A stretch of 64,000 bases of DNA from Panulirus ornatus (GCF_036320965.1 NC_092261.1:10232697-10296696), one strand, 5' to 3'; shown: positions 23,355-34,429, counted from the stretch's first letter. The notes: generated from the sequence alone by a model not told the origin. Program-made: numbers and translations.

Positions 23355-23670
23355 AGTGTTAAGGGGAACTGCCTAACCTTTGAGATAGCCAAGTACAATA
23401 AGTATAAAGAGAAAATGCTTAACTTCTGAGAAGGCCAAATATAGTTGGTATACCGGGGGAAATGCTTATCTTCTGAGATGGTCAATTATAGCAGGAGTAG
23501 AGAGGAAATGCTTAACATCCGATAAGGCCAAATTTACATGATACTACTTAATCTTTTGAGATGGCCAAATAAGAGCATATGTAAAGGGGAAAATGCTTAA
23601 CCTTCGAACTGGCCAAATACAGTAGGTGTAGCGGGAAGCTGATTAACCTACGTTGATGGTCAAATCTACA
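23117..23670 (+). repeat. ~47-bp minisatellite interrupted by (AT)n
   Basis: The motif CTTAACCTCCGAGATGGTCA and the following AATACAGTGGGTGTA-GAGG recur with spacing near 47 bases (37-48). GAGATGG-like landmarks lie at 23144, 23192, 23239, 23276, 23382, 23428, 23475, 23521, 23558 and 23606. Units left of the (AT)n tract are more alike than those on the right. Around 11 units in all. Confidence 0.9.
23287..23351. repeat. (AT)n microsatellite inside the 47-bp array
   Basis: Lies exactly at the GGCCAAATA junction of a unit, so it appears to have expanded from the AAATA of a repeat copy. Confidence 0.97.
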
Positions 23671-24277
23671 AGACAAAATCTTGAGGAAATATTTTCGCTG
23701 AATTTCGTTTTATTTGCATGTTTAACGTATGTGAAAACAGACAATGACTGATGTGTTTACTTCACTATGATTTATGAGGAGAAATCAACAGAGTGATAAA
23801 GGTCATACGAATTACAGATGCACATCTGTGTACCTTAGCAAGTGCCACTCTCCCTGTGTATTAGTATAATCAACCCCTCCCACTGAATGTCCGCATTAAC
23901 TCCTATCTACGCATTTCTATGTATTCCGTTATACATGGCCTTGTATGTGTACATTCCTCTTCGACAATTGCATTTCTCTTAACATTCGTCTACGCCGACT
24001 TCAGTAACTGTCTGGCTGTTTACATGTATATGCCTTTTTAAAGGCATGCTCCTCTATTCATACATCTCCAAAGTATGTAGTCAGTTGGTCCAGCGACAAT
24101 AGATTAGTTAACAAATGTTTTTTTTTTTTCATGGCAAACATGCACGTGTTCGCAAACTGCGCTACCACACTATGATTATGTTGGTCAATACCAATAGCGA
24201 TGGCTGACGCGCACTGGATTTCAAGCAATGTAAACTTCATATATTTAAAAAAGTGACGATAAAAGTGGCCGACCGAA

Positions 24278-24279
<2 letters not shown>
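23671..24279. other. No gene seen
   Basis: Mixed sequence, T-run at 24118-24129, no open frame with recognisable motif. Confidence 0.5.
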
Positions 24280-24341
<62 letters not shown>

Positions 24342-24343
24342 CA
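24280..24343 (+). repeat. (AC)n microsatellite
   Basis: AC dinucleotides with one AAAC break. It ends eight bases before the LINE fragment's homology begins. Confidence 0.97.
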
Positions 24344-24349
24344 AAAAAA

Positions 24350-25030
24350 AACTTGATTGCATCAAGTTTACAAGAGGACATCAACAAACTCCAAAGTTGG
24401 TCTGATCTATGGTTGGGACAGAGTGAAAGGAGGACTTAATACGACTCTCATCTGACAGGAAATAAGCTTCAGGATTCTGTGTGTGTGTGAAAAGGGGTTT
24501 CAAGGGGGTCGACATCGTCCCTAACCTGTCGCCAAGAACCCACACTGGGAGGATACTTTGGAGACCAACTGTCTATCGGCAAATATCAGAAGAGCGTTCA
24601 AGTATTTGGATAGAGGAGTGTTCAACAGGTTGTTCATACTGCACACAAGGTCAAAATTGGAATGTTTCTCAAGTCTGGTCATCGCACTTAATGAGGCGCA
24701 AAGAGCAAATAAAAAAAGACCTAGAGGAGGAATATGGATGGCACCAGAATCACGAGAGTTTAGTCACAGGAAAAGACTAAAGAGAGAAGAGTAAGGGGTG
24801 ACCTGACCACAACCTCAGTGTTCTTAATAATGATCAATAACGTTGACAGTGAACAGTTCTACGAGAGATGTAGGGATACACCAACCTGGGGGTACAACAT
24901 GAAATCAAGCGAGAAACATGTAAAGAACGAATTAAAAAAAGAAAATACAAGTATTTTTCAAATCATGAGTGACAGATGAATGGAAAAGAATGACTGAGGA
25001 CATTTCTATATAAATTCCTTTAGCATAAAG
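24350..25030 (+). pseudogene. CR1/jockey-like LINE, 3' third (fragment)
   Basis: Frame-hopping translation reads ASSLQEDINKLQSWSDLW (24360-24410), GVDIVPNLSPRTH (24507-24545) and ANIRRAFKYLDRGVFNRLFI (24576-24635). It continues with KLECFSSLVIALNEAQRANK, APESREFSHRKRLKRE, GDLTTTSVFLIMINNV and EQFYERCRDTPTWGYNMKSS (about 24858-24915). These follow the order of the post-motif-C region of CR1/jockey-like proteins (thumb, LG--I, NIR--F-Y-D--MF-KLF, RPKLEY, ERLKRL, RGDLI, FE-R-D-RTRGHN-K). Several frameshifts and stops are present; the RT catalytic core is missing, so this is a typical 5'-truncated insertion. It belongs to the same family as 4250-4485 and 4700-5245. Confidence 0.82.
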
Positions 25031-25057
25031 CATTAACATGATCAAGCGATGCACGGC

Positions 25058-25058
25058 A

Positions 25059-25121
<63 letters not shown>
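25058..25121. repeat. (AC)n-(AT)n compound microsatellite
   Basis: AC dinucleotides pass directly into AT at about 25077, just after the LINE fragment ends. It could be the element's simple-repeat tail. Confidence 0.96.
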
Positions 25122-25127
<6 letters not shown>

Positions 25128-25696
25128 CACACCATGTAATATGGTCTGGGCGATCAGAAAAATAATAAAAAAGATACTATAAACATTCCTCAAACTAGAC
25201 TCACGGCAATAAGCAAATAAAACTTTTGCCACACACCCAAATAAAGAGCAAATGCGAGGCCAGAGCGAGAGGGGAGAGCAGAGAGAAATTCCCCCCCTGG
25301 CAGGATAGCCAGGACCGCGTACCAACAACTCGCGACATCTATTGCCGCGTCCCTCAACTAAGGCGCAGACACCAGGCACGACTGAATATTCAGAGCGCGC
25401 GGTTGGCAGTCGCCGCTATTCACGGTAATTGGCTATTTTTGCCACGCTCGGTGGGGGAATTGGGTCAGTGATTGACTCGGAACCACAGAGTATTTATTGG
25501 AAAATATCAGGATTTATGCAATTTGGAGGGCGGGCTGTTACTAGTTCGTCAGGGCTTTAATGTTTATCGATGTTCCGAGGTTGGTAACGCCACACTGGTG
25601 GGGGGGGTGACAGCCCGGTAGCCCAATTTGTACACAATTCTAAAAAACGAGAGAGTACGTTAAATCCGGTATATACGTGTTCTGCAATCTGCTGGG

Positions 25697-25699
<3 letters not shown>
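25122..25699. other. No gene seen
   Basis: A-rich then GC-richer sequence with short open frames (25226-25471 plus, 81 codons) that have no motif. Confidence 0.5.

Positions 25700-25767
<68 letters not shown>
25700..25767. repeat. (AT)n microsatellite
   Basis: About 68 bases of AT. Confidence 0.98.
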
Positions 25768-25768
<1 letters not shown>

Positions 25769-25987
25769 CTGTTATCCCCGAATTTGTTCTTATCTCCCGT
25801 GCGCTAGGCAAATATGTTCTTCTTGCTATGAAGAGATGAGTATCTTTCCTCTGGCCATTTTTGATTGCTTTGGGACGTACAAATAAACAGCATTTCCTGT
25901 CAATGTTCATCACTGTACGTAAAGTGTTTTCTTACACGACAGTTTGTTTGTTATTCAATGAATAAAAAGACGAAAGACAGCTTAATG

Positions 25988-25988
25988 A

Positions 25989-26067
<79 letters not shown>
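25988..26067. repeat. (AT)n microsatellite
   Basis: About 80 bases of AT with TATG near the left end. Confidence 0.98.
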
Positions 26068-26072
<5 letters not shown>

Positions 26073-26186
26073 TCCCAGGGTCTCCTGCAGCTCCAAGGTT
26101 GCGCTGCAGTCAGTAGCTGGATCAGGGTGATCTCCTTTGAAGAGAGAACTTTAGTGACGAGACTGTACTCTTATCGTAAACTGAAG

Positions 26187-26189
<3 letters not shown>

Positions 26190-26250
<61 letters not shown>
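26190..26250 (+). repeat. (GT)n microsatellite
   Basis: Perfect GT run. The sequence to its right (AAAAGTAAAGACAAGGCACA) resembles the S1 SINE-tail landmark AGTAAAGACATGGTACA, so it may flank a further decayed copy. Confidence 0.95.
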
Positions 26251-26254
<4 letters not shown>

Positions 26255-26355
26255 AAAAGTAAAGACAAGGCACATATCACTCGGTTTAAGAGATGGAGCA
26301 ACATGGGCGATCAAAGGTTTCTTTTTGTGTGCAATGCATCCACGCCGTACGCAGC

Positions 26356-26357
<2 letters not shown>

Positions 26358-26434
<77 letters not shown>
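26358..26434 (+). repeat. (GA)n microsatellite
   Basis: About 77 bases of GA, followed by a C-rich stretch. Confidence 0.98.
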
Positions 26435-26437
<3 letters not shown>

Positions 26438-26689
26438 TGAAGGCAAACGATTCTGACCCCCCCTCCCCCTTCCCCCCAAGCTGTTCCTCGTTTACAGACT
26501 TGAGGAATTAACTTTTGTCCCCCGGAAAACTTATTCCCGCACCTCGAGAGTTAACCTCAGACCCAGCGACCGAAATTCGAGTCCAGTGAATCACTTCTCG
26601 GTGGGTGAGGGTATTCATCCCTCGCCCCCACACCGGACTAACGTTCCCACCATTTTGCCAAAAGAAGCAGGGCCAACGCGTAGAGCTCA

Positions 26690-26935
26690 CCGCAGGATAG
26701 TAGAGAGTTTACGAATTATCCGAGTCGCGCCAGTTATGTGCTGTTATGTGTTATGTACGAGATGGAAAGATTGGATTTTTACGGACTGTAAAAACAGCAG
26801 GTCACGTGTGGGTGAGGTAGGAAGAAATACACTAAAGGGTCCAAGGAGTGATACCTGACAACCAATGACGTCCAAGCTCATTAATAGCTAACGCCTGGAG
26901 AGCTGAGGTTCGATTCTTGGGTACAATGCTATGGA
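26690..26935 (+). repeat. Dispersed repeat R1, copy 2, with tRNA-like B box
   Basis: Shares GTGTGGGTGAGG and GAGTGATACCTGACAACCAA with 2250-2315, and GAGATGG-AAGATTG plus ACGGACTG with 16.9 kb. At 26904 GAGGTTCGATTCTTGGG is a good RNA polymerase III B-box match, preceded by TAATAGCTAACGCC, so the family may be tRNA-derived. Ends are not defined. Confidence 0.55.
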
Positions 26936-26965
26936 CTTTTACTTGGTTGTTGGGGTTGAGGCCAA

Positions 26966-27116
26966 AGAGCTCAAGGGTCGTACCGTCGTGCTCAAGGGTC
27001 GTACCGTCGTGCTCAAGGGTCGTACCGTCGTGCTCAAGGGTCGTGCTGTCGTGCTCAAGGGTCGTGCCGTCGTGCTCAAGGGTCGTACCGTCGTGCTCAA
27101 GGGTCGTACCTCGTAC
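26966..27116 (+). repeat. 21-bp minisatellite M21, locus 2
   Basis: Seven units with the same core as locus 1 (GTGCTCAAGGGTCGTACCGT) and the same orientation. Two units carry GTGCTGTC or GTGCCGTC variants. Confidence 0.95.
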
Positions 27117-27126
27117 CTGCCCCATG

Positions 27127-27130
<4 letters not shown>

Positions 27131-27177
<47 letters not shown>
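27131..27177. repeat. (AT)n microsatellite
   Basis: AT run directly adjoining the core element at 27178. Confidence 0.97.
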
Positions 27178-27179
<2 letters not shown>

Positions 27180-27216
27180 CTACCTCGCAAACGCGGGAGA
27201 CAACGACAAAGTATAA

Positions 27217-27220
<4 letters not shown>
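27178..27220 (-). mobile_element. GCGAGGTAGCG core element, fragment
   Basis: On the minus strand it reads TTTGTCGTTGTCTCCCGCGT then TTGCGAGGTAGCG, nearly the same as 59190-59223 on the plus strand (TTTGTCGCTGTCTCCCGCGT, TAGCGAGGTAGCG). It is flanked by (AT)n on both sides, as at 31.3 kb. Confidence 0.8.

Positions 27221-27279
<59 letters not shown>
27221..27279. repeat. (AT)n microsatellite
   Basis: About 59 bases of AT on the other side of the core element. Confidence 0.97.
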
Positions 27280-27285
<6 letters not shown>

Positions 27286-27519
27286 GTCGTGATTAAGGCA
27301 TTCAAATGCCAATGCCGTCTCACCTACCATAAAGAAAGGGAAGGTATCATTAGACCTCACGAAAGCACGTGTACACACCACTGGCTCTGTACAGAGGAAT
27401 GGTCAGGCATGCCAAACATCCATCAGCCACACACTTCCCTCAAGAACACCTACCTCTCCCTCGACGCCCAGCGTCATGCACAGAAAGTCGCGCATGCTTA
27501 ACATCTGTGATGTGAGGCA

Positions 27520-27521
<2 letters not shown>

Positions 27522-27573
<52 letters not shown>
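27522..27573 (+). repeat. (GT)n microsatellite
   Basis: Perfect GT run of about 52 bases. Confidence 0.98.
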
Positions 27574-27574
<1 letters not shown>

Positions 27575-28650
27575 CGAGTCGTAAACGGGTCTGCCATGTA
27601 GATTACCCGCGCTGAAGCCATCATTCAGCCTCAATATGTAACGGCAACATACATAATCATCTGGCAGTGACCATAGCTCATCTTACGGCACACATATGTG
27701 CCCCCTACCCAACCCCACACCCACCCCGGGAGTAATCCTAGGCATAAATATAGGTCGACATCCGAACCCGTGAACTAAATTCAGGTAAAGTTACTACCCC
27801 TGCTTTGATATACTGCACTCAAATACTGCACGCGTCAAACGCACACATACGGTCATAAATCCAACGACACCACAATGACCTTTAATGTCATTATTGATCC
27901 CGACATTTTCATTGCTCTTCCCCTTCTTTTATCCCCGTCTGTCATTACTACCTTATCAAGCAAGATAAAACTAAAATCAAAATTCGATTTTTTCTCGGTA
28001 TCATCTCCGTAGTGGAGTATATCAAGTGTACCATGCAAACTTAACAACTTAATCCGATGTATTTCAAAGGTTTTTACAACATTCCTCAACATATTTGTCA
28101 TCCAAGACTGATATTCGTATTTTCCAAGACACCAACTGATGCTCAAAACTCCAAAAGCCACCTACTTTGTCCTACAATTTTGACGAGAGCTACGACAAAT
28201 ATTGCTCCTATCTGTGGCGAGAAATCTCACGAGAAAGACTTATCTAAACATGTAATAAGACCTGTGATAATAGCAGCGGGTCAGTGCACTCACGACTGCG
28301 TGATTCATGCAATCGACTTTCCGCAAGACCTTACTTGCTTTTAACAGATACACAACACCAGTCAGCATCTCTTGCCAGCAATCGATATGGCAGAACTGAC
28401 CGACAGAAGACGATGTATGATTCAAGAAGACATTTCGCTGCTCAAGAACCCATAAGCGCTTGACGTACAACAGCAGACTTTAATGATTCACCAAACAGGC
28501 CCACATTCATGGACTATATATGCATGCAGTAAGAGCATACTAATCTCTCAACACACGAAAACGCTGTTCACGTTATTTCTTTTCTTCGACTGAGCGTTCC
28601 AAAACGACGTTGCCAATCTATAATAACTCCAATGACAGTCGATAGCACTT

Positions 28651-28651
<1 letters not shown>
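27574..28651. other. No gene recognised
   Basis: Single-copy-looking sequence. The opposed frames 27853-28161 (minus) and 28057-28344 (plus) have no motif. Confidence 0.5.

Positions 28652-28713
<62 letters not shown>
28652..28713 (+). repeat. (CT)n microsatellite
   Basis: About 62 bases of CT. C-rich homopolymers follow at 28804-28816. Confidence 0.98.
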
Positions 28714-28717
<4 letters not shown>

Positions 28718-29116
28718 CTATCTCATCTCTCGCCTGCTTTCCAGACCACCGTCAAATCTTACCAACAGGGACAAACCCACCCACCCCCACCCCGAAACAA
28801 CAACCCCCCCCCCCCTCAAGCGGGCAGACCAAACCATTCATCATTCAAAGGGTACGTAAGTCCCTGTGGTACAGTGAATCTCAGCTCGATGCTTTCGAGT
28901 TTCCCCTCCCTCACCGTTGAATCGCGGGGTCCGTGTTGGCAGCGGGGAGGAGTTGTGGTACAGCGAATGAACTTCCTCCTCCCCAACACCGGGGCCTCCC
29001 GAAGTTTGGCTGCTTCTGTAACTGGCATGAGTTTCGCCTCACCTTCTCACCCCCCAGGTATTCAAGAACCTACAAAATTCAAGCTAGCTAATCTAACTTT
29101 TGAATCATATAAACAA

Positions 29117-29117
<1 letters not shown>
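28714..29117. other. No gene; short direct repeat
   Basis: TGTGGTACAGTGAAT at 28864 and TGTGGTACAGCGAAT at 28954 are about 90 bases apart, with little similarity between them. The long frame 28649-29257 is largely carried by the CT tract. Confidence 0.45.

Positions 29118-29167
<50 letters not shown>
29118..29167. repeat. (AT)n microsatellite
   Basis: About 50 bases of AT. Confidence 0.97.
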
Positions 29168-29173
<6 letters not shown>

Positions 29174-30301
29174 GCAATAGTGCTCAACTACTGTTATGGT
29201 CTCGAATTCCCCACTGCAATTTGCTCGTTTAATCCGAGACATTTACGCTTTCGCTAATTTTTCAACCCTCACCCAAAAATCATGACAGCTAATAAACTCA
29301 CGCATTAATTACAGCCCATGTTTATACTGCATATACAAATACCATGTAATATCCACTTTCCCTCCACACCCGTTCGTGGAAACGATGTTTCATTTCCATC
29401 ATTTAGCTCACGAATACGTTAATAGACAAAGTAATTTTCAAATTTGAGTCCTTACCTTTGGGTTAAACGGGTTGGAGAAATCCTATATGGTATATGTGTT
29501 CAGCTTAAGAGCAACGATTGATTTTTTTTTTCATTTTTTTTAATACTAGAGGAATGGGGGGAATACAATGCTACCCATGCATCTCCTAATTGTCGGAGAA
29601 GGTGACAAAGTCAGGCGGGGAGCAGGAGGATGGTAATCATCCCCCTCCTGTATTATCACTTTCTCAAAAAGGCGAGAAGAATGATGGAGCAGAGCGGGGA
29701 TTCCCTCACATCCCGAAGGATTAATTCCAGACGCGTCTACTTTCAGATGGGTAAGGTGAGCACGGAAAAAGGGTGGGGAACAAAAAAGTCAAGCACGTTT
29801 GAAAAAAATAATGTATCATGTAAGGTAAACTGATTCTATGCCTTAGTGACCCTTTGCTATCACTAACCACGACATCCAACATACGTACGTGTACACACAT
29901 ACCTTAATCAAAGCCACATTCTCCCCTGTTACTGAAGGTTTAAAAGTGACAAAAAAAAATTACTATTTCTTCAAGAAAACGTATTACCATTTCTTCATCT
30001 GTCTCCATGTCCCATTTCTTCATCCGTCTCCATCTGATCTGACAATCATCTTAGAATCTCTGCGGTGGGGTACCACAAGGTCACATCTCATCTCACTAAC
30101 TCTCCCACCATCGCCCAAGAACCAGGGAGGATCCACTCGCAACGAGTGATCCGAATCGGATTGCACAGCCGCGTAACACGAGACCTGACTGTACGTGACG
30201 AGTTTACCTGCCATCCAAAACAACGTGGATGGGGACGAAATAGTAAAGCAGGAGGATGGGTAAACTAGAATGATGGGGTAAACTAAAAAAAATATGTGAT
30301 G
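29168..30301. other. No gene seen
   Basis: AT-rich, single-copy-looking sequence; T-run at 29522-29530, short open frames only. TTTCTTCATCTGTCTCCATC-like text repeats near 29992 and 30016. Confidence 0.5.
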
Positions 30302-30382
30302 ACAATGTAGGTGAGGAAGAGTGATAAGGGTGAGTGTGAGTACAATGTAAGTGAGGAAGAGTGATAAGGGTGGGAGTGAAGA
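30302..30382 (+). repeat. 40-bp tandem duplication
   Basis: ACAATGTAGGTGAGGAAGAG at 30302 recurs as ACAATGTAAGTGAGGAAGAG at 30342, each followed by TGATAAGGGTG. Confidence 0.9.
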
Positions 30383-30753
30383 ATATACGAGATATTAATG
30401 AAGGGAAGGACAGTGTGGTGATAGCGGGCTCTTGGAGTGAGAGAGCAACTGCGGTATAGTGAAAGGTTAAGAGTAATAACCATGGATAAGACAATGCTGC
30501 ACAGGTATACGAGTTCTCCATGCCATGCAGATATACGTCCAACTTACGTCCGTTTCGAGATCCGACCGGTCGGTCAGAACGTAACTCAGCCGTATGTCGG
30601 GGATAGATAGAGAGAAATACAACAGCTTCGTCTCTTCGATGTACATCAACTGACTGTTATATTTCTCTCTTGTGTCTCCCCTGATGATGTGATTATTACA
30701 CGAAAGTGCACTTGGGAACTTTTCGTGTTTCATTTTCCCCCGTGGACTCATAG

Positions 30754-30755
<2 letters not shown>
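30383..30755. other. No gene seen
   Basis: No motif on either strand. Confidence 0.5.

Positions 30756-30820
<65 letters not shown>
30756..30820. repeat. (AT)n microsatellite
   Basis: About 65 bases of AT. Confidence 0.98.
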
Positions 30821-30821
<1 letters not shown>

Positions 30822-31162
30822 TTTTTGCTTACTGCTTTTACATATATTCTAAAAGTTATAACGGATGAAAGCTATTATGTATGGAGTGTATAAATTCAGA
30901 CACTAGAAAAACCATGGTTGACTGAATCGCGAGTTGAGCGCTGGGTTCTGTGAATACAGCAACAACGAGCGACCAAGTTTTATGGCTGGCAGGATCGTGA
31001 GTAATAAGGTTACTGAGAGTAATATGGCAGAGAATGTTCTGCTTTTGTGGGAAATTATCCGTTGTAATTGTATTCCGAGGTGGGGGGAGGGTGAAGAGCC
31101 ATTACTTAAAATTTATCCATTGCTCTATAGATAAAAGCCTGGTATTGTAGATGATGACCAAA

Positions 31163-31166
<4 letters not shown>
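30821..31166. other. No gene seen
   Basis: AT-rich sequence, no motif. Confidence 0.5.

Positions 31167-31235
<69 letters not shown>
31167..31235. repeat. (AT)n microsatellite
   Basis: About 69 bases of AT, left border of the element at 31236. Confidence 0.98.
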
Positions 31236-31237
<2 letters not shown>

Positions 31238-31361
31238 TTTCTTTCATACTATTCGCCATTTCCCGCGATAGCGAGGTAGCGTTAAGAACAGAGGACTGGG
31301 CCTTTGAGGGAATATCCTCACCTGGCCCCCTTCTCTGTTCCTTCATTTGGAAAAAAAAATA

Positions 31362-31364
<3 letters not shown>
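31236..31364 (+). mobile_element. GCGAGGTAGCG core element, long form
   Basis: Begins TCTTTCTTTCATACTATTCG, then TTTCCCGCGATAGCGAGGTA and GCGTTAAGAACAGAGGACTG. It continues with GGGCCTTTGAGGGAATATCC and CACCTGGCCCCCTTCTCTGT, and ends in an A-rich run. It is bounded by (AT)n on both sides. It shares CCCGCG-TAGCGAGGTAGCG with 59.2 kb and, inverted, 27.2 kb, but the rest differs, so two subfamilies share one core. No coding capacity; likely a non-autonomous element or satellite monomer. I associate this text with decapod genomes from general knowledge, unverified here. Confidence 0.75.

Positions 31365-31431
<67 letters not shown>
31365..31431. repeat. (AT)n microsatellite
   Basis: About 67 bases of AT, right border of the core element. 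Confidence 0.98.
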
Positions 31432-31432
<1 letters not shown>

Positions 31433-31611
31433 TGCTCCCTATCCCCAAGCCAACACCGTAGAAAATGTAGATAATGTGCTTCCAAAGTAGTTCTGTAAAA
31501 AAAAAAAAAAAATATTAAAAAGGGAGAAAATGTGTTGTAGAACACAGACCATGTTCATAGAGACAGCCAAACTAACACCAAACCTGATGCCGAGCCGACG
31601 TAACCACCAAA

Positions 31612-31612
<1 letters not shown>

Positions 31613-31670
<58 letters not shown>

Positions 31671-31671
31671 G
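31613..31671 (+). repeat. (GA)n plus poly-G
   Basis: GA run of about 48 bases passing into eleven G. Confidence 0.96.
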
Positions 31672-31770
31672 AAATAATAAAAGGATTTCCACCAGACCAT
31701 TACGAGAAAAGAAAAAAAAATATATGGGAACCTCGCTTTAGTTCTAAGTCACACAGGCATTATGGCTAGG

Positions 31771-32328
31771 GGCCGTCCGTCTGAGGACTGCGGGTTCAGG
31801 AGGCCGTCCGTCTGAGGACTGCGGGTTCAGGAGGCCGTCCGTCTGAGGACTGCGGGTTCAGGAGGCCGTCCGTCTGAGGACTGCGGGTTCAGGAGGCCGG
31901 CCGTCTGAGGACTGCGGGTTCAGGAGGCCGTCCGTCTGAGGACTGCGGGTTCAGGAGGCCGTCCGTCTGAGGACTGCGGGTTCAGGAGGCCGTCCGTCTG
32001 AGGACTGCGGGTTCAGGAGGCCGTCCGTCTGAGGACTGCGGGTTCAGGAGGCCGTCCGTCTGAGGACTGCGGGTTCAGGAGGCCGGCCGTCTGAGGACTG
32101 CGGGTTCAGGAGGCCGTCCGTCTGAGGACTGCGGGTTCAGGAGGCCGTCCGTCTGAGGACTGCGGGTTCAGGAGGCCGTCCGTCTGAGGACTGCGGGTTC
32201 AGGAGGCCGGCCGTCTGAGGACTGCGGGTTCAGGAGGCCGGCCGTCTGAGGACTGCGGGTTCAGGAGGCCGTCCGTCTGAGGACTGCGGGTTCAGGAGGC
32301 CGTCCGTCTGAGGACTGCGGGTTCAGGA
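31771..32328 (+). repeat. 31-bp minisatellite, exactly 18 units
   Basis: 558 bp equals 18 x 31. The unit starts GGCCGTCCGTCTGAGGACTG and ends CGGGTTCAGGA. The only variation I see is T to G at unit position 6 (GGCCGGCC) in units 5, 11, 15 and 16. Near-perfect identity and sharp ends indicate recent expansion. 31 bp is not a codon multiple and no long frame crosses it. The unit is GC-rich in an AT-rich region. Confidence 0.98.
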
Positions 32329-32504
32329 CGTTAGCTAGCTAGTACCAATCCCCCTCCACCCCCGCCTAGCTAAAGAAACGGCTTCCCCAAACAGCGCTGA
32401 GGGATTCCATTGAAGATTGGGTGCCAGAAACCTAGGCTCGCTTTAAAGGCTCTGTTTACACATCCCGGAACAGTGAGAAACTCCAGAATGGGAGACGAGG
32501 AAGA

Positions 32505-32560
32505 GTACACACACACACACACACACACAGAAAGAGAGAGAGAGTGTGTGTGTGATAGAC
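32505..32560 (+). repeat. Short (AC)n-(GA)n-(GT)n compound
   Basis: (AC)n at 32507-32529, (GA)n at 32532-32544 and (GT)n at 32544-32553. The AC and GT parts are mutually complementary. Confidence 0.92.
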
Positions 32561-32573
32561 AAAGAGGCGGAGG

Positions 32574-32575
<2 letters not shown>

Positions 32576-32638
<63 letters not shown>
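32576..32638 (+). repeat. (GA)n microsatellite
   Basis: About 63 bases of GA, first of three such tracts within 260 bases. Confidence 0.98.
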
Positions 32639-32640
<2 letters not shown>

Positions 32641-32671
32641 GGCTTAATAGTGAAAGCCTTCAAAAGGTGAG

Positions 32672-32675
<4 letters not shown>

Positions 32676-32732
<57 letters not shown>
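32676..32732 (+). repeat. (GA)n microsatellite
   Basis: About 57 bases of GA; inverted partner of the (CT)n tract at 32776. Confidence 0.98.
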
Positions 32733-32736
<4 letters not shown>

Positions 32737-32770
32737 AACCGGTCAGAGAGAATCAGTTAAATGATTGTAA

Positions 32771-32775
<5 letters not shown>

Positions 32776-32835
<60 letters not shown>
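32776..32835 (+). repeat. (CT)n microsatellite
   Basis: About 60 bases of CT, 43 bases after a GA tract of similar length. Confidence 0.98.
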
Positions 32836-32837
<2 letters not shown>

Positions 32838-34065
32838 AGTAATCAGCGTAGCGCTAAACAGCTCTTTCTCTTTTCTTTTGATATGGTGGATCACCAGAAG
32901 ACTTCCCACGGTATGTTCTGCATGCATCGTGCCCGCCCGCATGCAATGCTCTTAACAAAGCGAGACATGACGACCGCCAGTCACACCAGTTAAGCCACGG
33001 CTTTACGACCTGATCCTACTACGTAGGGCGAAGTCATCCAACACTCCACCCTTTTCATAGATAACTTTCCCTTATTCTTATCTCTCACCCTTTTCACTGA
33101 TTTGTTTCCCTTGTTCTTATCTCTAACTCGTCATAGCTTTACCATTAAAATTACGGTGGTATGAGCACATGAAAACGACCACTCTGTATCCTGTAACCTG
33201 TATCCTGTATCCTGTACTCTGTATCCTGTACGTATGATAAAACTACTTGACATTAATGATGTGGTTTCACTCACATTAATATTCTAGTTACTGCCAAACA
33301 ATGACACTCCTATTTAATATTCTTTTGTAAACAAGCTAGCTACCACTGTGGAGTACATAAGAAAGGATCGGGGACGAGAGAATTGTACGAGCAAAGGCCA
33401 TAAAATCTCGCTAATTGGGAAAGCTACATTTATGCTAGTGGGTGATGAAAGCAACGAAATATCCTCACCACTTGGACACCACTGGGTAACGAGAGCTGTG
33501 AGGATTCGTTTTCCTTTCTCTATGTCATGGATTAACAAAATAAGTACGAATGAGTGGTCACTGAACACTTCCGGTACAAAGACAGCGAACCAGGTCGTAA
33601 TCCTGAAGCAGTGCGGAGCTCTTCTGAAAAAACTGCTGCTATTGGCTGAAGCTATCAGCATGAAGTACGTAAAGTGGTAGTTACTCCTGTTTTCACTCAA
33701 TCACTCAAGACAAACAAAAGGGACCTAAGAGAATGTAAATACTAAGCCATAAACCAGGACACCTTCCCGCTGCCTCAAGGTTGATTCTCGTTGACGTAAT
33801 AACTGTATTTGTTGCCTTTCAGTCAAGACTGTTCCTCACACCAGGGGAATCTCTTTCGTCCAGGTTGTAAAAGTCCTTGATTCTCTTTTTTTCCCCCTAA
33901 TACAGCACCTGGAATAGTTTTCCCATGCCTTTTTTCTTTATCAGCAATGCAACTGGGGTTAATCCGATGAGAGAGGTGGGGGAAAAAAAAAAAACTCTGG
34001 ACCCAAGATGAAATAATAGACAAATTTATACAGTATTCTTCCACAAGGTTATGTTTTACATGGTC
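32836..34065. other. No gene recognised; CTGTATC heptamer repeat
   Basis: A short CTGTATC/CTGTAACC repeat lies at 33183-33232. Overlapping opposed frames at 33314-33700 (128 codons minus, 110 codons plus) show no motif; mutual openness of both strands argues against either being a gene. Confidence 0.45.
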
Positions 34066-34176
34066 GAGTTATATGCTGTTGCAAACAGCAAACCGGTGAG
34101 GGCAAAGATCCTTCGAGGTAGAGTTATATGCCGTTGAAAACAGCAACCCAGTGAGGGCAAAGATCCTTCGAGGCAC
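34066..34176 (+). repeat. 55-bp tandem duplication
   Basis: GAGTTATATGCTGTTG at 34066 and GAGTTATATGCCGTTG at 34121, both followed by AAACAGCAA and GTGAGGGCAAAGATCCTTCG. Confidence 0.95.
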
Positions 34177-34429
34177 GTGTGAATAAATCATCTTTTGCGT
34201 TAATTCTGAGACAGATATGAGTGACAGATAAAAATCTAAGATCACTAAGTAAATCATGTTGCCCTCCCGGTACATGAGACTGAGAAGGAACCAGGGAGAG
34301 AAGATGGAAGACACGCGCCCCCGATTCAAACCTGCACTCTAATGTAGTTCTTATTTGGGTATTTCAACATACCTCGCTGTAATTTCTTTCTTTTTTCTTA
34401 TGTTAGATGAGACGGCACGGGTAAATGAG

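Noticed and set aside
31771..32328. CRISPR array (31-bp repeats)
   Set aside because: Repeats abut with no spacer sequence.
33314..33700. Opposed 128- and 110-codon frames
   Set aside because: Both strands open over the same bases and neither has a motif; probably chance.
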